Below, in pieces: positions 1-7,170 of a stretch of 64,000 bases of DNA. Made by a program: the position numbers and the translations under genes. How positions within the stretch are numbered: the stretch's first letter is position 1; every line of letters begins with the position of its first letter. The DNA lies in the NCBI RefSeq assembly GCF_018614955.1, contig NZ_JAGGNV010000020.1, forward strand, positions 62,001-126,000. The letters run 5' to 3'. The notes under the pieces are model-generated. The model saw only the letters and a list, made by a program, of their open reading frames with translations. It ran no database searches and was not told the DNA's origin. Source of the stretch: Variovorax paradoxus (lineage in GTDB: Bacteria > Pseudomonadota > Gammaproteobacteria > Burkholderiales > Burkholderiaceae_C).

Positions 1-1
1 G

Positions 2-487
2 GTGATCGCGGCCGTGAGCGGCTTCGCGCTCGGCGGCGGCTGCGAGCTCGCGATGATGTGCGACTTCATCATCGCAGCCGACAACGCGAAGTTCGGCCAA
101 CCCGAGATCAAGCTCGGCGTGATTCCGGGCGCCGGCGGCACGCAGCGCCTGCCGCGCGCGGTGGGCAAGGCCAAGGCGATGGACATGGCCCTGACCGGCC
201 GCATGATGGACGCCGCCGAGGCCGAGCGCGCCGGCCTGGTGAGCCGCGTCGTGCCTTACGACAAACTGATGGACGAGGCGCTGGGCGCCGCGCTGATGAT
301 CGCCGATTTCTCGCAGGTCGCCGTGATGGCGGCCAAGGAATCGGTCAATCGCGCCTTCGAGAGCGGCCTCGCGGACGGCGTGATGTTCGAGCGCCGCCTG
401 TTCCACGCGCTCTTCGCCACTGCCGACCAGAAGGAAGGCATGGACGCCTTTGTCAACAAGCGCAAGGCCGCGTTCAAGCACCAGTGA
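2..487 (+). CDS. Enoyl-CoA hydratase/isomerase family protein, 3' part only
   Basis: This is the 3' end of a crotonase-superfamily gene whose start lies before the window; 161 codons are visible. The protein would hydrate a 2-enoyl-CoA thioester in the cytoplasm during fatty-acid or amino-acid breakdown. The visible part starts in the active site: GGGCE and GQPE carry the two glutamates that correspond to the catalytic pair E144/E164 of rat crotonase. The [10 protein letters not shown] loop follows, and then the C-terminal helical domain. Both catalytic acids are present, so a true hydratase is likely, but the substrate chain length cannot be read from this fragment. It ends 7 bp before the convergent anti-sigma-like gene. 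The family call is secure; the first visible GTG is not claimed as the start. Confidence 0.9.
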   Translation: MIAAVSGFALGGGCELAMMCDFIIAADNAKFGQPEIKLGVIPGAGGTQRLPRAVGKAKAMDMALTGRMMDAAEAERAGLVSRVVPYDKLMDEALGAALMIADFSQVAVMAAKESVNRAFESGLADGVMFERRLFHALFATADQKEGMDAFVNKRKAAFKHQ

Positions 488-494
488 CGCGACC

Positions 495-1625
495 TTAGCG
501 CGGCGCGGCCGGCGGTGGCCCGGCCTCCGGCGCCTGCACCGCATTGCGCAGCACCTCGTTCAAGGCAGCCAGCGCGGGCGCCGACGGCGCGCCGGTGGCC
601 GGCGGCGCACGGCCTTCGCGCCAGCGCACCTGGCCGCGCGCGACTTCGAACACCGCCAGCACCTCGCCGTTGCGTTCGAGCGAGATGCGCCATTCGGGCG
701 TGGACGCCAACGGCTGCCCGCCGACCGCCGTGATGGCGGCCGATCCCAGCAGCGCATTGAGATCGAGCGCTTCGGCGCGCGACAGGCTGCGGCTTGCGCC
801 GCCGCGCTGTGCGATCGTGATGCGATTCCATTGCGAAAGCGCCGCGAAGGTGGGCGGCTCCGTCGCCTCGGTTCGCACGTTCGGAGACGCAGGGCGTACC
901 GCGCGTGCGGCACCGGCCGCATCGCCCGGGGCGGCGGGCCCGGCGGGCGGGCTCGCCGGAGGCGCAACGCCTTGTTTGGCCGCGGCCTCTTCTTCGCGAC
1001 GGGCTCGGGCGGCGAGGGAATCCCGCGGCGCGGGACGTGCCGCCGCGTCGGCCGAAGGTTCGGCCGGCACGACGGGCGCGGCCGGGACAGGCGGTGCGGA
1101 CTGCGCAGCAGGCGCCTGGCGTGTTTCCTTCTTCCTGGATTCGGCTTCATCGGCCTGAGGGCGCGCCAATGCCGGCGGCGCCGCTGCTGCTGCCGGTGCC
1201 TCCAGCACAGGTGCAGCCGGTTCCGATGACGGAACAGGCGCCGATTCGGGCGGCGGCGCAGGCTCGGTCGGCGCCGGCGGAGCGGACACGGCAGGCGCCT
1301 GCGCGGCGACCCTGGCCTCGCCATCGGGCCGCGCGCCGGGCACCGGCTCGCGCTGCCAGAGCACCGTCACCAGCGTCGCAACCAGCACGGTGGCGAAGGC
1401 CGCGTTCCACGGCATGCGCGAGCCGCCGCCCAGGCCCGCGAGGCGTTGCCACCACGGCCGCGTCTCCGGCTCCTGCATGCGCGTGGCGGGAAACGGCGCC
1501 ACCGCATCGTGCGCACGCTCCAGGATCGCCTTGCGCAGGCGCCAGTGGGGCGCTGCCGTGTGGTCCGGCGCATGCGCCAGCGCGCGCCGCAGGGCGTCGT
1601 CCTGAAGGTCGTTGTCCGTGCTCAT
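495..1625 (-). CDS. Probable membrane anti-sigma factor
   Basis: This 376-residue protein probably restrains the ECF sigma factor encoded 55 bp upstream on the same strand. The N-terminal ~65 residues are cytoplasmic and charged, with a short helical HWRLRKAILERA segment. A single membrane span covers about residues 73-90. A long Pro/Ala-rich, low-complexity region (about 95-230) follows, and the C-terminal ~110 residues form an ordered extracytoplasmic domain (WNRITIAQRG... EWRISLERNGEVLAVFEV). No HXXXCXXC zinc anti-sigma motif is visible, so the assignment rests on topology and on its position after the sigma gene. The low-complexity linker may vary between strains. It could instead be an unrelated membrane protein co-transcribed with the sigma factor. 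Confidence 0.6.
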   Translation of the reverse strand: MSTDNDLQDDALRRALAHAPDHTAAPHWRLRKAILERAHDAVAPFPATRMQEPETRPWWQRLAGLGGGSRMPWNAAFATVLVATLVTVLWQREPVPGARPDGEARVAAQAPAVSAPPAPTEPAPPPESAPVPSSEPAAPVLEAPAAAAAPPALARPQADEAESRKKETRQAPAAQSAPPVPAAPVVPAEPSADAAARPAPRDSLAARARREEEAAAKQGVAPPASPPAGPAAPGDAAGAARAVRPASPNVRTEATEPPTFAALSQWNRITIAQRGGASRSLSRAEALDLNALLGSAAITAVGGQPLASTPEWRISLERNGEVLAVFEVARGQVRWREGRAPPATGAPSAPALAALNEVLRNAVQAPEAGPPPAAPR

Positions 1626-1680
1626 CGAGTGACCTCCGCGCTGCGCGCTACGGTATTCGCGTTGGGAGCGGCCCGGCGGC

Positions 1681-2307
1681 TCATGAACGAAGCTCCAGCA
1701 CCGACAGGTAACGCTCCATGCAGCCGCGCAGCTTCTTCAAGCCGTAGCGCAGGCGGCTGCGAACGGTCTCGAAGCCGACGCCGAGCGTGTCGGCCAGGGC
1801 TTCCACCGTGAAGCCGTCTTCGTGGTGCAGCAGGAAGGCGGCGCGCTGTTCGTCCGGCAATTCGTCGAGGCAGGCCAGCAGGCGGCGGCCGGCGGCGCGC
1901 CAGAACGCGAGCTCCTCGGCCGAAGGATGCGCGGCATCGGAAGCCGTGCCGCCGTCGCTCAGCAGGCCGCGGCTGAACAGCTGCGCGGCCTCGAGCCCGT
2001 CGCCGTCTTCATCGTGCGCATAGAAGGCCACCTCGCGGCCGCTCAGGCGCAGCCGGTCCATCGCCAGGTTGTGCGCGATCGTGAAGGCCCAGGTGCGCCA
2101 GCTCGCGCCCTGCGGCGAGAAGCTCTCGCGCGCCGCGATGATCCGCATCCAGGTGTCCTGGAACACCTCGTCGACCTCGGCCGCGAGCCGCACGCCGAGC
2201 AGGCGCCGGACGAAGCGGAACAGCGCGCTCTCGTGGCGGGCGTAGAGCGTGTCGAAGGCGGCCGCGTCGCCGCCGGCATAGGCGAGCATCAGCTGGTCGT
2301 CCGGCAT
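1681..2307 (-). CDS. ECF-type RNA polymerase sigma factor (sigma-70 family)
   Basis: This 208-residue protein is an extracytoplasmic-function sigma factor that directs RNA polymerase to a small set of promoters. Region 2 spans about residues 15-85 (FDTLYARHESALFRFVRR, EVFQDTWMRI, WRTWAFTIAHNLAMDRLR). Region 4 spans about 145-200 (LDELPDEQRAAFLLH, then the helix-turn-helix TVEALADTLGVGFETVRSRLRYGLKKL). I chose the ATG at 2307 (MPDDQLML), which matches the usual family N-terminus. An upstream in-frame ATG at 2361 would add 18 residues that are only a PAANPAANPA repeat. The anti-sigma-like gene follows on the same strand and a VWA lipoprotein gene is divergent, which suggests local regulation. 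The target genes are not known. Confidence 0.88.
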   Translation of the reverse strand: MPDDQLMLAYAGGDAAAFDTLYARHESALFRFVRRLLGVRLAAEVDEVFQDTWMRIIAARESFSPQGASWRTWAFTIAHNLAMDRLRLSGREVAFYAHDEDGDGLEAAQLFSRGLLSDGGTASDAAHPSAEELAFWRAAGRRLLACLDELPDEQRAAFLLHHEDGFTVEALADTLGVGFETVRSRLRYGLKKLRGCMERYLSVLELRS

Positions 2308-2431
2308 GGTGTGGTGAAGGGCGGGGTTCGCAGCGGGGTTCGCAGCGGGGGGCGCAAGCATCGGCAGATTTTCACCTCACGTTCTACGGACTGCGCCGCC
2401 GTTCGGGGTTAGCACCCCCTCAAAAAATATC

Positions 2432-2449
2432 GTCGGGACTTAACCCGAC
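2432..2449. promoter_or_regulatory. Inverted repeat in the sigma/VWA divergent region
   Basis: GTCGGG and CCCGAC form a perfect 6-bp inverted repeat around ACTTAA. It lies in the 190-bp gap between the divergent sigma-factor and VWA-lipoprotein genes, 49 bp before the VWA start codon. It has the size and symmetry of a small operator, but could be chance in GC-rich DNA. No transcription factor can be named. Confidence 0.35.
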
Positions 2450-2497
2450 CAGGGCCGCCCCGCCGTATCAGCCTGCATCCACAACCCGGAGCTGCTG

Positions 2498-4030
2498 ATG
2501 ACCACCCGCCTTTCCCTTCTTCGACGCCCGCTCGTCGCACTGCTGTGCGCCCAGCTTCTCCTCTGCGCCTGCGGCGCCACCGAGATCGCACCCGGCGCCG
2601 CGCGCTGGCCGGCCCCGGCGCCGCAGCCCGAACCCGCGAACTTCTCTTCGCCGCAATGGCCGGCGAGCGTGGTCGCGCGCACCGTGCCGAATTTCGAGGC
2701 ACCCTCGGCCACCCATTGCGCGCGGCCGGTGCAGAGCTACGAAACGCCGGGGCGCATCGGCCAGCGCGATGAAGCATACACAGGGCACGGGGAGGGTCGC
2801 GCGCCCCTCGGCCGCGAAGCCAAGTCGCGGCGCGCGGCTCCGGCTGAGGCGGCATCCGATGCCGCCGTCGCCATGCCGGCGCCTGCGGGCCCCGCTGCGG
2901 GCGCAGCCAGGGAAGCACTGGCCGCCGAAGCCGAGGCCCCGCGCTTCGCACCGCCGGCGCCCGGCACGCCACCCATTCAACGCCCCCGGCCGCAACAGCA
3001 GGTGGTCACCGCCGGCATGGTCGACGACAACGCCGACTTCTCGGCCTACCTTCAGTTCCGCCAGCGCACGCAGGTGGCGCACCGCGCGCTCGACGTGAGC
3101 GAGCGCTACCTGCTGCAGGTGCGCAACGCTCGCGGGATGGCCGTGCCCGATGCCGAGGTCGCGGTGCAGGCTGCGAACGGCGCCGCCATGTGGGCCCGCA
3201 CCGACGCGGCCGGCCGTGCCTGGCTGCATCCCAACGCCTTCGATCCCTCAGGCAGCCAGGTGTACGAGGTGGCGGTGCGCAAGTACGGCCAGCAGGGCAC
3301 GACCTTCCTGCGCCGCGGGCAGAAAAGCGCGGTCGAGCTGGTGCTGAATACGGCCGCCGTCCCGCAGCGCGCGCGTCTGGACCTGGTGTTCCTGGTCGAT
3401 GCCACGGGTTCGATGGGCGACGAGATCGGCAAGCTCAAGAGCACGCTGCGCACCATCGCCAACGAGGTGGCGCAACTGCCAAGCCGGCCCGACACCTGCT
3501 TCGGGCTGGTGGCCTACCGCGATCGCGGCGACGCCTTTCTCGTGCGCCGGCACGACTTCACCAACGACCTCGGCAGTTTCCAATCGGTGCTCGATGCGCT
3601 GCAGGCCGCCGCCGGCGGCGACTACCCCGAGGCGATGAACGAGGCACTGCACGAGACCGTGCACCGGCTGAGCTGGCGCGGCACCGACGCGACCCGCCTG
3701 GTGGTGCTGCTGGCCGACGCGCCGCCGCACCTGGACTACGGCGGTCCGCAATACGACGACGACATGATGGCCGCGCTCGGCAAGGGCATCAAGGTGTTCA
3801 GCGTGGGAGCGAGCGGGCTCGACAAGCAGGGAGAGTACGTGCAGCGTCAGATCGCGCAGTACACCGGCGGGCGCTTCGTATTCCTGACCTACAGGGAGGC
3901 AGGCAACCCCGCCAGCGGGTCCGGCCGCGAGACGGTGCACGACGTGAACAACTATTCGGTACAGACGCTGGACCGGCTGATCGTGCGGCTCGTGACGGAG
4001 GAACTGGCGAAACTCCCGAGGGCCGGCTGA
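2498..4030 (+). CDS. VWA-domain lipoprotein
   Basis: This 510-residue protein has a signal peptide ending in a lipobox-like LCAC (Cys25 the likely lipidated residue; Cys at -2 is unusual). A Pro/Ala-rich spacer runs to about residue 165 and an Ig/CNA-like region spans about 190-285 (MAVPDAEVAVQAANG...). A von Willebrand factor A domain covers about 290-480. The metal-binding MIDAS motif is DATGSMGDE near residues 299-307, with Thr in place of the first Ser of DxSxS, and LLADAPPH is the later acidic loop. Such proteins bind ligands or other proteins through a divalent metal at the cell surface or in the periplasm. It is transcribed away from the ECF sigma gene and may be under its control. The ligand is unknown. 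Confidence 0.8.
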   Translation: MTTRLSLLRRPLVALLCAQLLLCACGATEIAPGAARWPAPAPQPEPANFSSPQWPASVVARTVPNFEAPSATHCARPVQSYETPGRIGQRDEAYTGHGEGRAPLGREAKSRRAAPAEAASDAAVAMPAPAGPAAGAAREALAAEAEAPRFAPPAPGTPPIQRPRPQQQVVTAGMVDDNADFSAYLQFRQRTQVAHRALDVSERYLLQVRNARGMAVPDAEVAVQAANGAAMWARTDAAGRAWLHPNAFDPSGSQVYEVAVRKYGQQGTTFLRRGQKSAVELVLNTAAVPQRARLDLVFLVDATGSMGDEIGKLKSTLRTIANEVAQLPSRPDTCFGLVAYRDRGDAFLVRRHDFTNDLGSFQSVLDALQAAAGGDYPEAMNEALHETVHRLSWRGTDATRLVVLLADAPPHLDYGGPQYDDDMMAALGKGIKVFSVGASGLDKQGEYVQRQIAQYTGGRFVFLTYREAGNPASGSGRETVHDVNNYSVQTLDRLIVRLVTEELAKLPRAG

Positions 4031-4046
4031 ACGCCGCGGAGCCGGC

Positions 4047-4052
4047 TATAAT
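4047..4052 (+). promoter_or_regulatory. Likely -10 box of the tRNA gene
   Basis: A perfect TATAAT lies 9 bp before the tRNA 5' end, so transcription would begin at or just ahead of the mature 5' end. No good -35 hexamer is visible in the GC-rich sequence upstream. The promoter overlaps the end of the VWA gene. Confidence 0.55.
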
Positions 4053-4061
4053 CTCGGGCTC

Positions 4062-4138
4062 GGCTCTTTAGCTCAGTCGGTTAGAGCGATGGAATCATAA
4101 TCCACAGGTCCGCGGTTCGAGTCCGTGAAGAGCCACCA
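4062..4138 (+). tRNA. tRNA-Met (anticodon CAT)
   Basis: These 77 nt fold into a complete cloverleaf: acceptor GGCTCTT pairs with AAGAGCC, the D stem is GCTC/GAGC, and the anticodon loop ATCATAA holds CAT at positions 34-36. The T arm is CGCGG-TTCGAGT-CCGTG and CCA is encoded. The first pair is G-C, so this is not an initiator tRNA. The top of the anticodon stem has an A27-C43 mismatch. A CAT anticodon with a GGCYC-type acceptor could also be the lysidine-modified tRNA-Ile2, which sequence alone does not exclude. Confidence 0.93.
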
Positions 4139-4150
4139 AACCCGCCAAGA

Positions 4151-4184
4151 AAAGCCCGCTATCGTATCGGTAGCGGGCTTTTTT
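4151..4184 (+). terminator. Rho-independent terminator after the tRNA
   Basis: AAAGCCCGCTA (4151-4161) pairs with TAGCGGGCTTT (4171-4181) around a 9-nt loop, followed by more T. It starts 13 bp after the tRNA CCA end and would end the tRNA transcript. Confidence 0.9.
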
Positions 4185-4254
4185 CATTGCCTTGCCAAGT
4201 GCCGTGCGCCAGCCTAAAAAGTCAGGCCGCACACCGCCTACCGAGGAGTCGCCC

Positions 4255-4437
4255 ATGCCCGAAGATCTGAGCCATTTCAAGCCGCTGGACCCCGGCCGGG
4301 TCAATGCCCTCGACCCCGTCGAGCTGCAGTACTGGTGCCAGCAGCTTCGCTGCAGCGAGGCCGAGCTGCAGGATGCGCTCTCCAAGGTGGGCGACCACGT
4401 GACCGCGGTGCGCGATCGACTGGCATCGCGCGAGTAG
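4255..4437 (+). CDS. Small DUF3606-like protein
   Basis: This 60-residue protein resembles the DUF3606 family: after an N-terminal PKxDxxRVNxxD-like stretch (PLDPGRVNALDP) come ELQYWCQQLRCSEAELQDAL and VGDHVTAVRDRL, the usual YW...L..S...L..AV..VG...V..V pattern. Its function is unknown; these proteins are small, soluble and helical. I chose the ATG at 4255 because GAGGAG lies 6 bp upstream. An in-frame start at 4192 would add 21 residues encoded by the spacer after the tRNA terminator. The gene is monocistronic and convergent with a lipoprotein gene 7 bp away. Confidence 0.7.
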   Translation: MPEDLSHFKPLDPGRVNALDPVELQYWCQQLRCSEAELQDALSKVGDHVTAVRDRLASRE

Positions 4438-4444
4438 AGGCGCC

Positions 4445-4654
4445 CTAGTTCTTGGGGCGCCAGGCGCTGAGGAATTCGGACGTCTTGTCGTTGTGCTGCC
4501 GCGCTGCAACGGCTGGGGCGGACGAAGACGGCGAGGTCGAAGCATTGCTGTCCTGGGGCTGGGCCGCGGGCACCCCGCTGCCCTTGCAGCCTGCCAGGCA
4601 CAGCACCAGCGTCGCCAGGCCGGCGACCGCAACCCACGGTGTCTTCACAGTCAT
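4445..4654 (-). CDS. Small putative lipoprotein
   Basis: This 69-residue protein has a short basic N-terminus, a hydrophobic stretch (residues 7-20) and a lipobox LAGC with Cys23 as the acylation site. The mature part is Ser/Ala/Gln-rich and unstructured (PQDSNASTSPSSSAP) and ends in LSAWRPKN. No domain is recognised. It is probably a small membrane-anchored lipoprotein of unknown role. Confidence 0.6.
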   Translation of the reverse strand: MTVKTPWVAVAGLATLVLCLAGCKGSGVPAAQPQDSNASTSPSSSAPAVAARQHNDKTSEFLSAWRPKN

Positions 4655-4731
4655 TCCCCCGGTTTCGCGACCCGCCTGATGGCTGGCTTCGACGACCGTG
4701 ATGCTAACTGCTTTTGAAAACTAAAGCTCTA

Positions 4732-4771
4732 GAAAGAAGTAGAAAAGTCGGTATCAAGTACTACTTTTTTC
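4732..4771. other. AT-rich hairpin in an AT-rich intergenic patch
   Basis: GAAAGAAGTAG (4732-4742) pairs with CTACTTTTTTC (4761-4771) over 11 positions with one G-U wobble, around an 18-nt loop. It sits in a roughly 100-bp AT-rich patch that contrasts with the surrounding GC-rich DNA. It lies upstream of both flanking small genes, so it is more likely a regulatory or promoter-region structure than a terminator. Confidence 0.4.
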
Positions 4772-4800
4772 ACTATGCGTTGCGTTGATCGATAAATAAA

Positions 4801-5001
4801 ATGTACTACATGAAATCCCGCGACCAAGATGCTCCAGACGAGCCCGAGGACGAGTCCGACTACTCCTCCCTCGCGCCGCTCAACCGCGCGCATCTGACGC
4901 ACGAGCCGGTTCGCCGCCTTCCGACGTGGGCCGGCTTCGGGGGCGCTGTCGCGCTGGGTATGGTGGTGGTCGAGGCGCTTCGGCGCCTGCTGGGTCACTG
5001 A
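4801..5001 (+). CDS. Small putative membrane protein
   Basis: This 66-residue reading frame starts within the AT-rich patch at ATG 4801; MYYMKSRD gives an alternative start at codon 4. The N-terminal half is acidic (DQDAPDEPEDESDYSS) and the C-terminal half has one membrane-like segment (WAGFGGAVALGMVVVEAL), so the tail would be membrane-inserted. No strong ribosome-binding site is visible and no family is recognised. An overlapping minus-strand frame (4729-4998) looks less natural. It ends 6 bp inside the 3' end of the convergent glycosyltransferase gene. Confidence 0.42.
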   Translation: MYYMKSRDQDAPDEPEDESDYSSLAPLNRAHLTHEPVRRLPTWAGFGGAVALGMVVVEALRRLLGH

Positions 5002-6206
5002 GCGTCGAGCGCCAGCCCCGGGATCGATTCTTCAGCGCCGGCGGGCGCCTCGGCGCGGGCCAGGATGCCCTGCAGAATTCCCGGCAGCTCGAACACCGCC
5101 CGGTTCTGTACCTTGTAGGTCGCGGCGCGGTAGCGCTCCAGGTCGCGGACCAGTTCGTCCACCGCGCCGGGCACCTTGGCATAGCTCGAGCGCACCAGGC
5201 CCACGCCCTGCTCGCGCACCCATTCGGCGTTGTAGCGCTCCTGCGGCAGCGTCCAGCTGTTGCACACGACGATCACCGGCAGGTGAAGCTGCACGGCCTC
5301 GCTGACGCTGCCCGGGCCGGGCTTGCCGATGAAAAAGTCGGCCAGCTGCATGTAGCGGGCGACGTCGGGCGTGAAGCCCAGCACCAGCCGCGGCGCCCGC
5401 GCCGGTTGTGCGCGCAATGCCTTGGCGAGCGCCTCGTTGTGGCCGCAGGCCAGGATGAGCTGGGTGTCGGGCAGCCGCTTCGCGATGCCGAGCATGGCCT
5501 TGGAGCCTTGCCCGCCGAACAGCACCAGGCCGGTCGGGCGCTTCGGATCGAGTCCCAGGCGCTCCCGTTCGGCCGCCTGGTCGATGGGCTGCGTCTCGTA
5601 GAAAGCCGAGCGGATCATCATTCCCGAGGTCGCGTGGATCCGCTCGTCGGCGTAGCCTGCTTCACGCGCCTGCTGCACGGCGCGCTCCGAGCCGCAGACG
5701 AAGTGCTGGTCCTGCCCCTTCTCGATCCAGAAGTGCGGCGGGTGATCGGCCAGGTCGGTCAGCACCGTCACGTAGGGCACGCCGGGCAATGCCGAGGCGA
5801 CCGACTCGTAGAGCGCTCGGTTGAAGTTCGGAATCAGCGACACCACCATGTCGGGCTCGGTCGCCAGCCAGTGCTGCTGCAGCGGGCGCAAGAGCTTCGG
5901 CTTGGCCCAGCGGATCACGGCCTGCAGCACCTTGAGCTCGTGCGTGAGCCCCAGGGTCCAGCCGCGGGCCAGCCGCTTGTTGTAGACGTCCTCCGGATCC
6001 ATGCCGGTCAGCTTGCGGAAGCTGTCCTTCGGATCGAGCACTTCGCGCAGATTGACCAGCCGCACGGTCCACGGCAAGCCCTCGCGCTGGATGGCCGCTT
6101 CGAGCGCCAGCGCGGAGGCACGGTGCCCGCCGCCGGCGTCGAAGTAGACGAGATCGACGGTTCGCTGGGCCTGAAGGCGCGGGGAAGGCGACGCCGCGCG
6201 CGTCAT
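4995..6206 (-). CDS. MGDG-synthase-type glycosyltransferase
   Basis: This 403-residue protein belongs to the monogalactosyldiacylglycerol-synthase family (GT28-like). The N-terminal domain carries VDLVYFDAGGGHRASALAL, the diagnostic GGGH loop. The C-terminal domain has LVLFGGQGSKAM and FIGKPGPGSVSEA, the nucleotide-sugar site. It probably transfers a hexose from a UDP-sugar to diacylglycerol or a related lipid at the inner membrane face, giving a glycolipid. The ATG at 6206 overlaps the stop of the upstream phosphoesterase gene (ATGA), so the two are translationally coupled. The pairing suggests a common lipid pathway. Donor and acceptor cannot be set from sequence. Confidence 0.85.
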   Translation of the reverse strand: MTRAASPSPRLQAQRTVDLVYFDAGGGHRASALALEAAIQREGLPWTVRLVNLREVLDPKDSFRKLTGMDPEDVYNKRLARGWTLGLTHELKVLQAVIRWAKPKLLRPLQQHWLATEPDMVVSLIPNFNRALYESVASALPGVPYVTVLTDLADHPPHFWIEKGQDQHFVCGSERAVQQAREAGYADERIHATSGMMIRSAFYETQPIDQAAERERLGLDPKRPTGLVLFGGQGSKAMLGIAKRLPDTQLILACGHNEALAKALRAQPARAPRLVLGFTPDVARYMQLADFFIGKPGPGSVSEAVQLHLPVIVVCNSWTLPQERYNAEWVREQGVGLVRSSYAKVPGAVDELVRDLERYRAATYKVQNRAVFELPGILQGILARAEAPAGAEESIPGLALDAQ

Positions 6207-7081
6207 GCGTGCGCCGGCTCGCGCCGGGAAGCGGCCCGCCCGGCACGTGTCGCGACCGGCATGTGTTCCGTCCAGTGCAGGATCTCGAGCCTGCCGTCGT
6301 GATGCTCGGCCAGCGCCGTCAGGCTCTCGACCCAGTCGCCGTCGTTGGCGTAGAGGATGCCGTCGATGTCGCGCAGCTCGGCATGGTGGATGTGGCCGCA
6401 GACCACGCCCTGCACGCCGCGCTTGCGGGCCTCGCGCGCCACCGCGTTCTCGAAATCGCCGACATAGCTGACCGCACGCTTGACCTTCTGCTTCAGGTAC
6501 TTGGACAGCGACCAGTAGGGCAGCCCCAGGCGCGCGCGCAGCGAATTGAGGTACCGGTTCAGCTTGAGCGTGAATTCGTAGAGCGAGTCGCCCACGTGGG
6601 CCAGCCACTTCGCGCACTGGATCACGCCGTCGAACAGGTCGCCGTGCATGATCCAGAGCTTGCGGCCGTCCGCGGTCTCGTGGATCCATTCGTCGGCCAC
6701 GTCGATGCCGCCGAAGTTGTGATGCAGGTACTTGCGCGCGAACTCGTCGTGATTGCCGGGGATGAAGATCACGCGCGTGCCCTTGCGCGCCTTGCGCAGC
6801 AGCTTCTGGATCACGTCGTTGTGCGGCTGCGGCCAGTACCAGTGGCGGCGCAGCTGCCAGCCGTCGATGATGTCGCCGACCAGGAACAGGGTCTCGCACT
6901 CGGTGTGCTTCAGGAAGTCGAGCAGCGCCTTGGCCTGGCAGCCAGGCGTGCCCAGGTGCAGGTCGGAGATCCAGAGGGTCCGGTAGCGCTGGGGAGGACG
7001 CGAGGTTTCTTCGTCTTCCGCGTGGGAGGACAGGTCGGCCGTGTTGCGCCATGCACGAAGAAAAGCGTCATCGCGTTGCAT
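6203..7081 (-). CDS. LpxH-like metallophosphoesterase (UDP-2,3-diacylglucosamine diphosphatase family)
   Basis: This 292-residue calcineurin-fold phosphoesterase has all metal-binding blocks in order: SDLHLG near residue 39, GDIIDGW near 69, GNHDE near 111, HGDLFDG near 146 and GHIHHAE near 228. LpxH enzymes cleave UDP-2,3-diacylglucosamine to lipid X in lipid A synthesis. This one is longer than E. coli LpxH (about 240 residues), with extra residues at both ends. It sits with a lipid glycosyltransferase rather than with lpx genes, so it may be an LpxH2-type or specialised glycolipid enzyme. The first ATG at 7081 leaves a loosely structured N-terminal tail of about 30 residues. Confidence 0.8.
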   Translation of the reverse strand: MQRDDAFLRAWRNTADLSSHAEDEETSRPPQRYRTLWISDLHLGTPGCQAKALLDFLKHTECETLFLVGDIIDGWQLRRHWYWPQPHNDVIQKLLRKARKGTRVIFIPGNHDEFARKYLHHNFGGIDVADEWIHETADGRKLWIMHGDLFDGVIQCAKWLAHVGDSLYEFTLKLNRYLNSLRARLGLPYWSLSKYLKQKVKRAVSYVGDFENAVAREARKRGVQGVVCGHIHHAELRDIDGILYANDGDWVESLTALAEHHDGRLEILHWTEHMPVATRAGRAASRREPAHA

Positions 7082-7148
7082 GGGTCGTCATCGTCGCCAA
7101 GGCGGATGACGGCGCCGTGGCGGCGCGGTGAAGCTTCAATGACAGTGC

Positions 7149-7169
7149 AAAAAACGCCGCGGCGGCGTT
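7149..7169 (-). terminator. Terminator after dmeF
   Basis: On the minus strand AACGCCG and CGGCGTT pair around a 3-nt loop and run into a T6 tract. The hairpin begins 2 nt after the dmeF stop codon and would end the ruvB-dmeF transcript. Confidence 0.85.
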
Positions 7170-7170
7170 G

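Noticed and set aside
2308..2361. The upstream ATG at 2361 as the sigma-factor start
   Set aside because: The added residues are a PAANPAANPA repeat that aligns with nothing in the family; MPDDQLML at 2307 matches.
4729..4998. An 89-codon minus-strand ORF opposite the small membrane protein
   Set aside because: No ribosome-binding site, a basic low-complexity start, and it crosses the AT-rich hairpin; the plus-strand ORF is somewhat better, though still uncertain.
4995..7052. One 685-codon frame suggesting a phosphoesterase-glycosyltransferase fusion
   Set aside because: The N-terminal part is an out-of-frame shadow of the LpxH-like gene. The glycosyltransferase starts at 6206 with an ATGA overlap.
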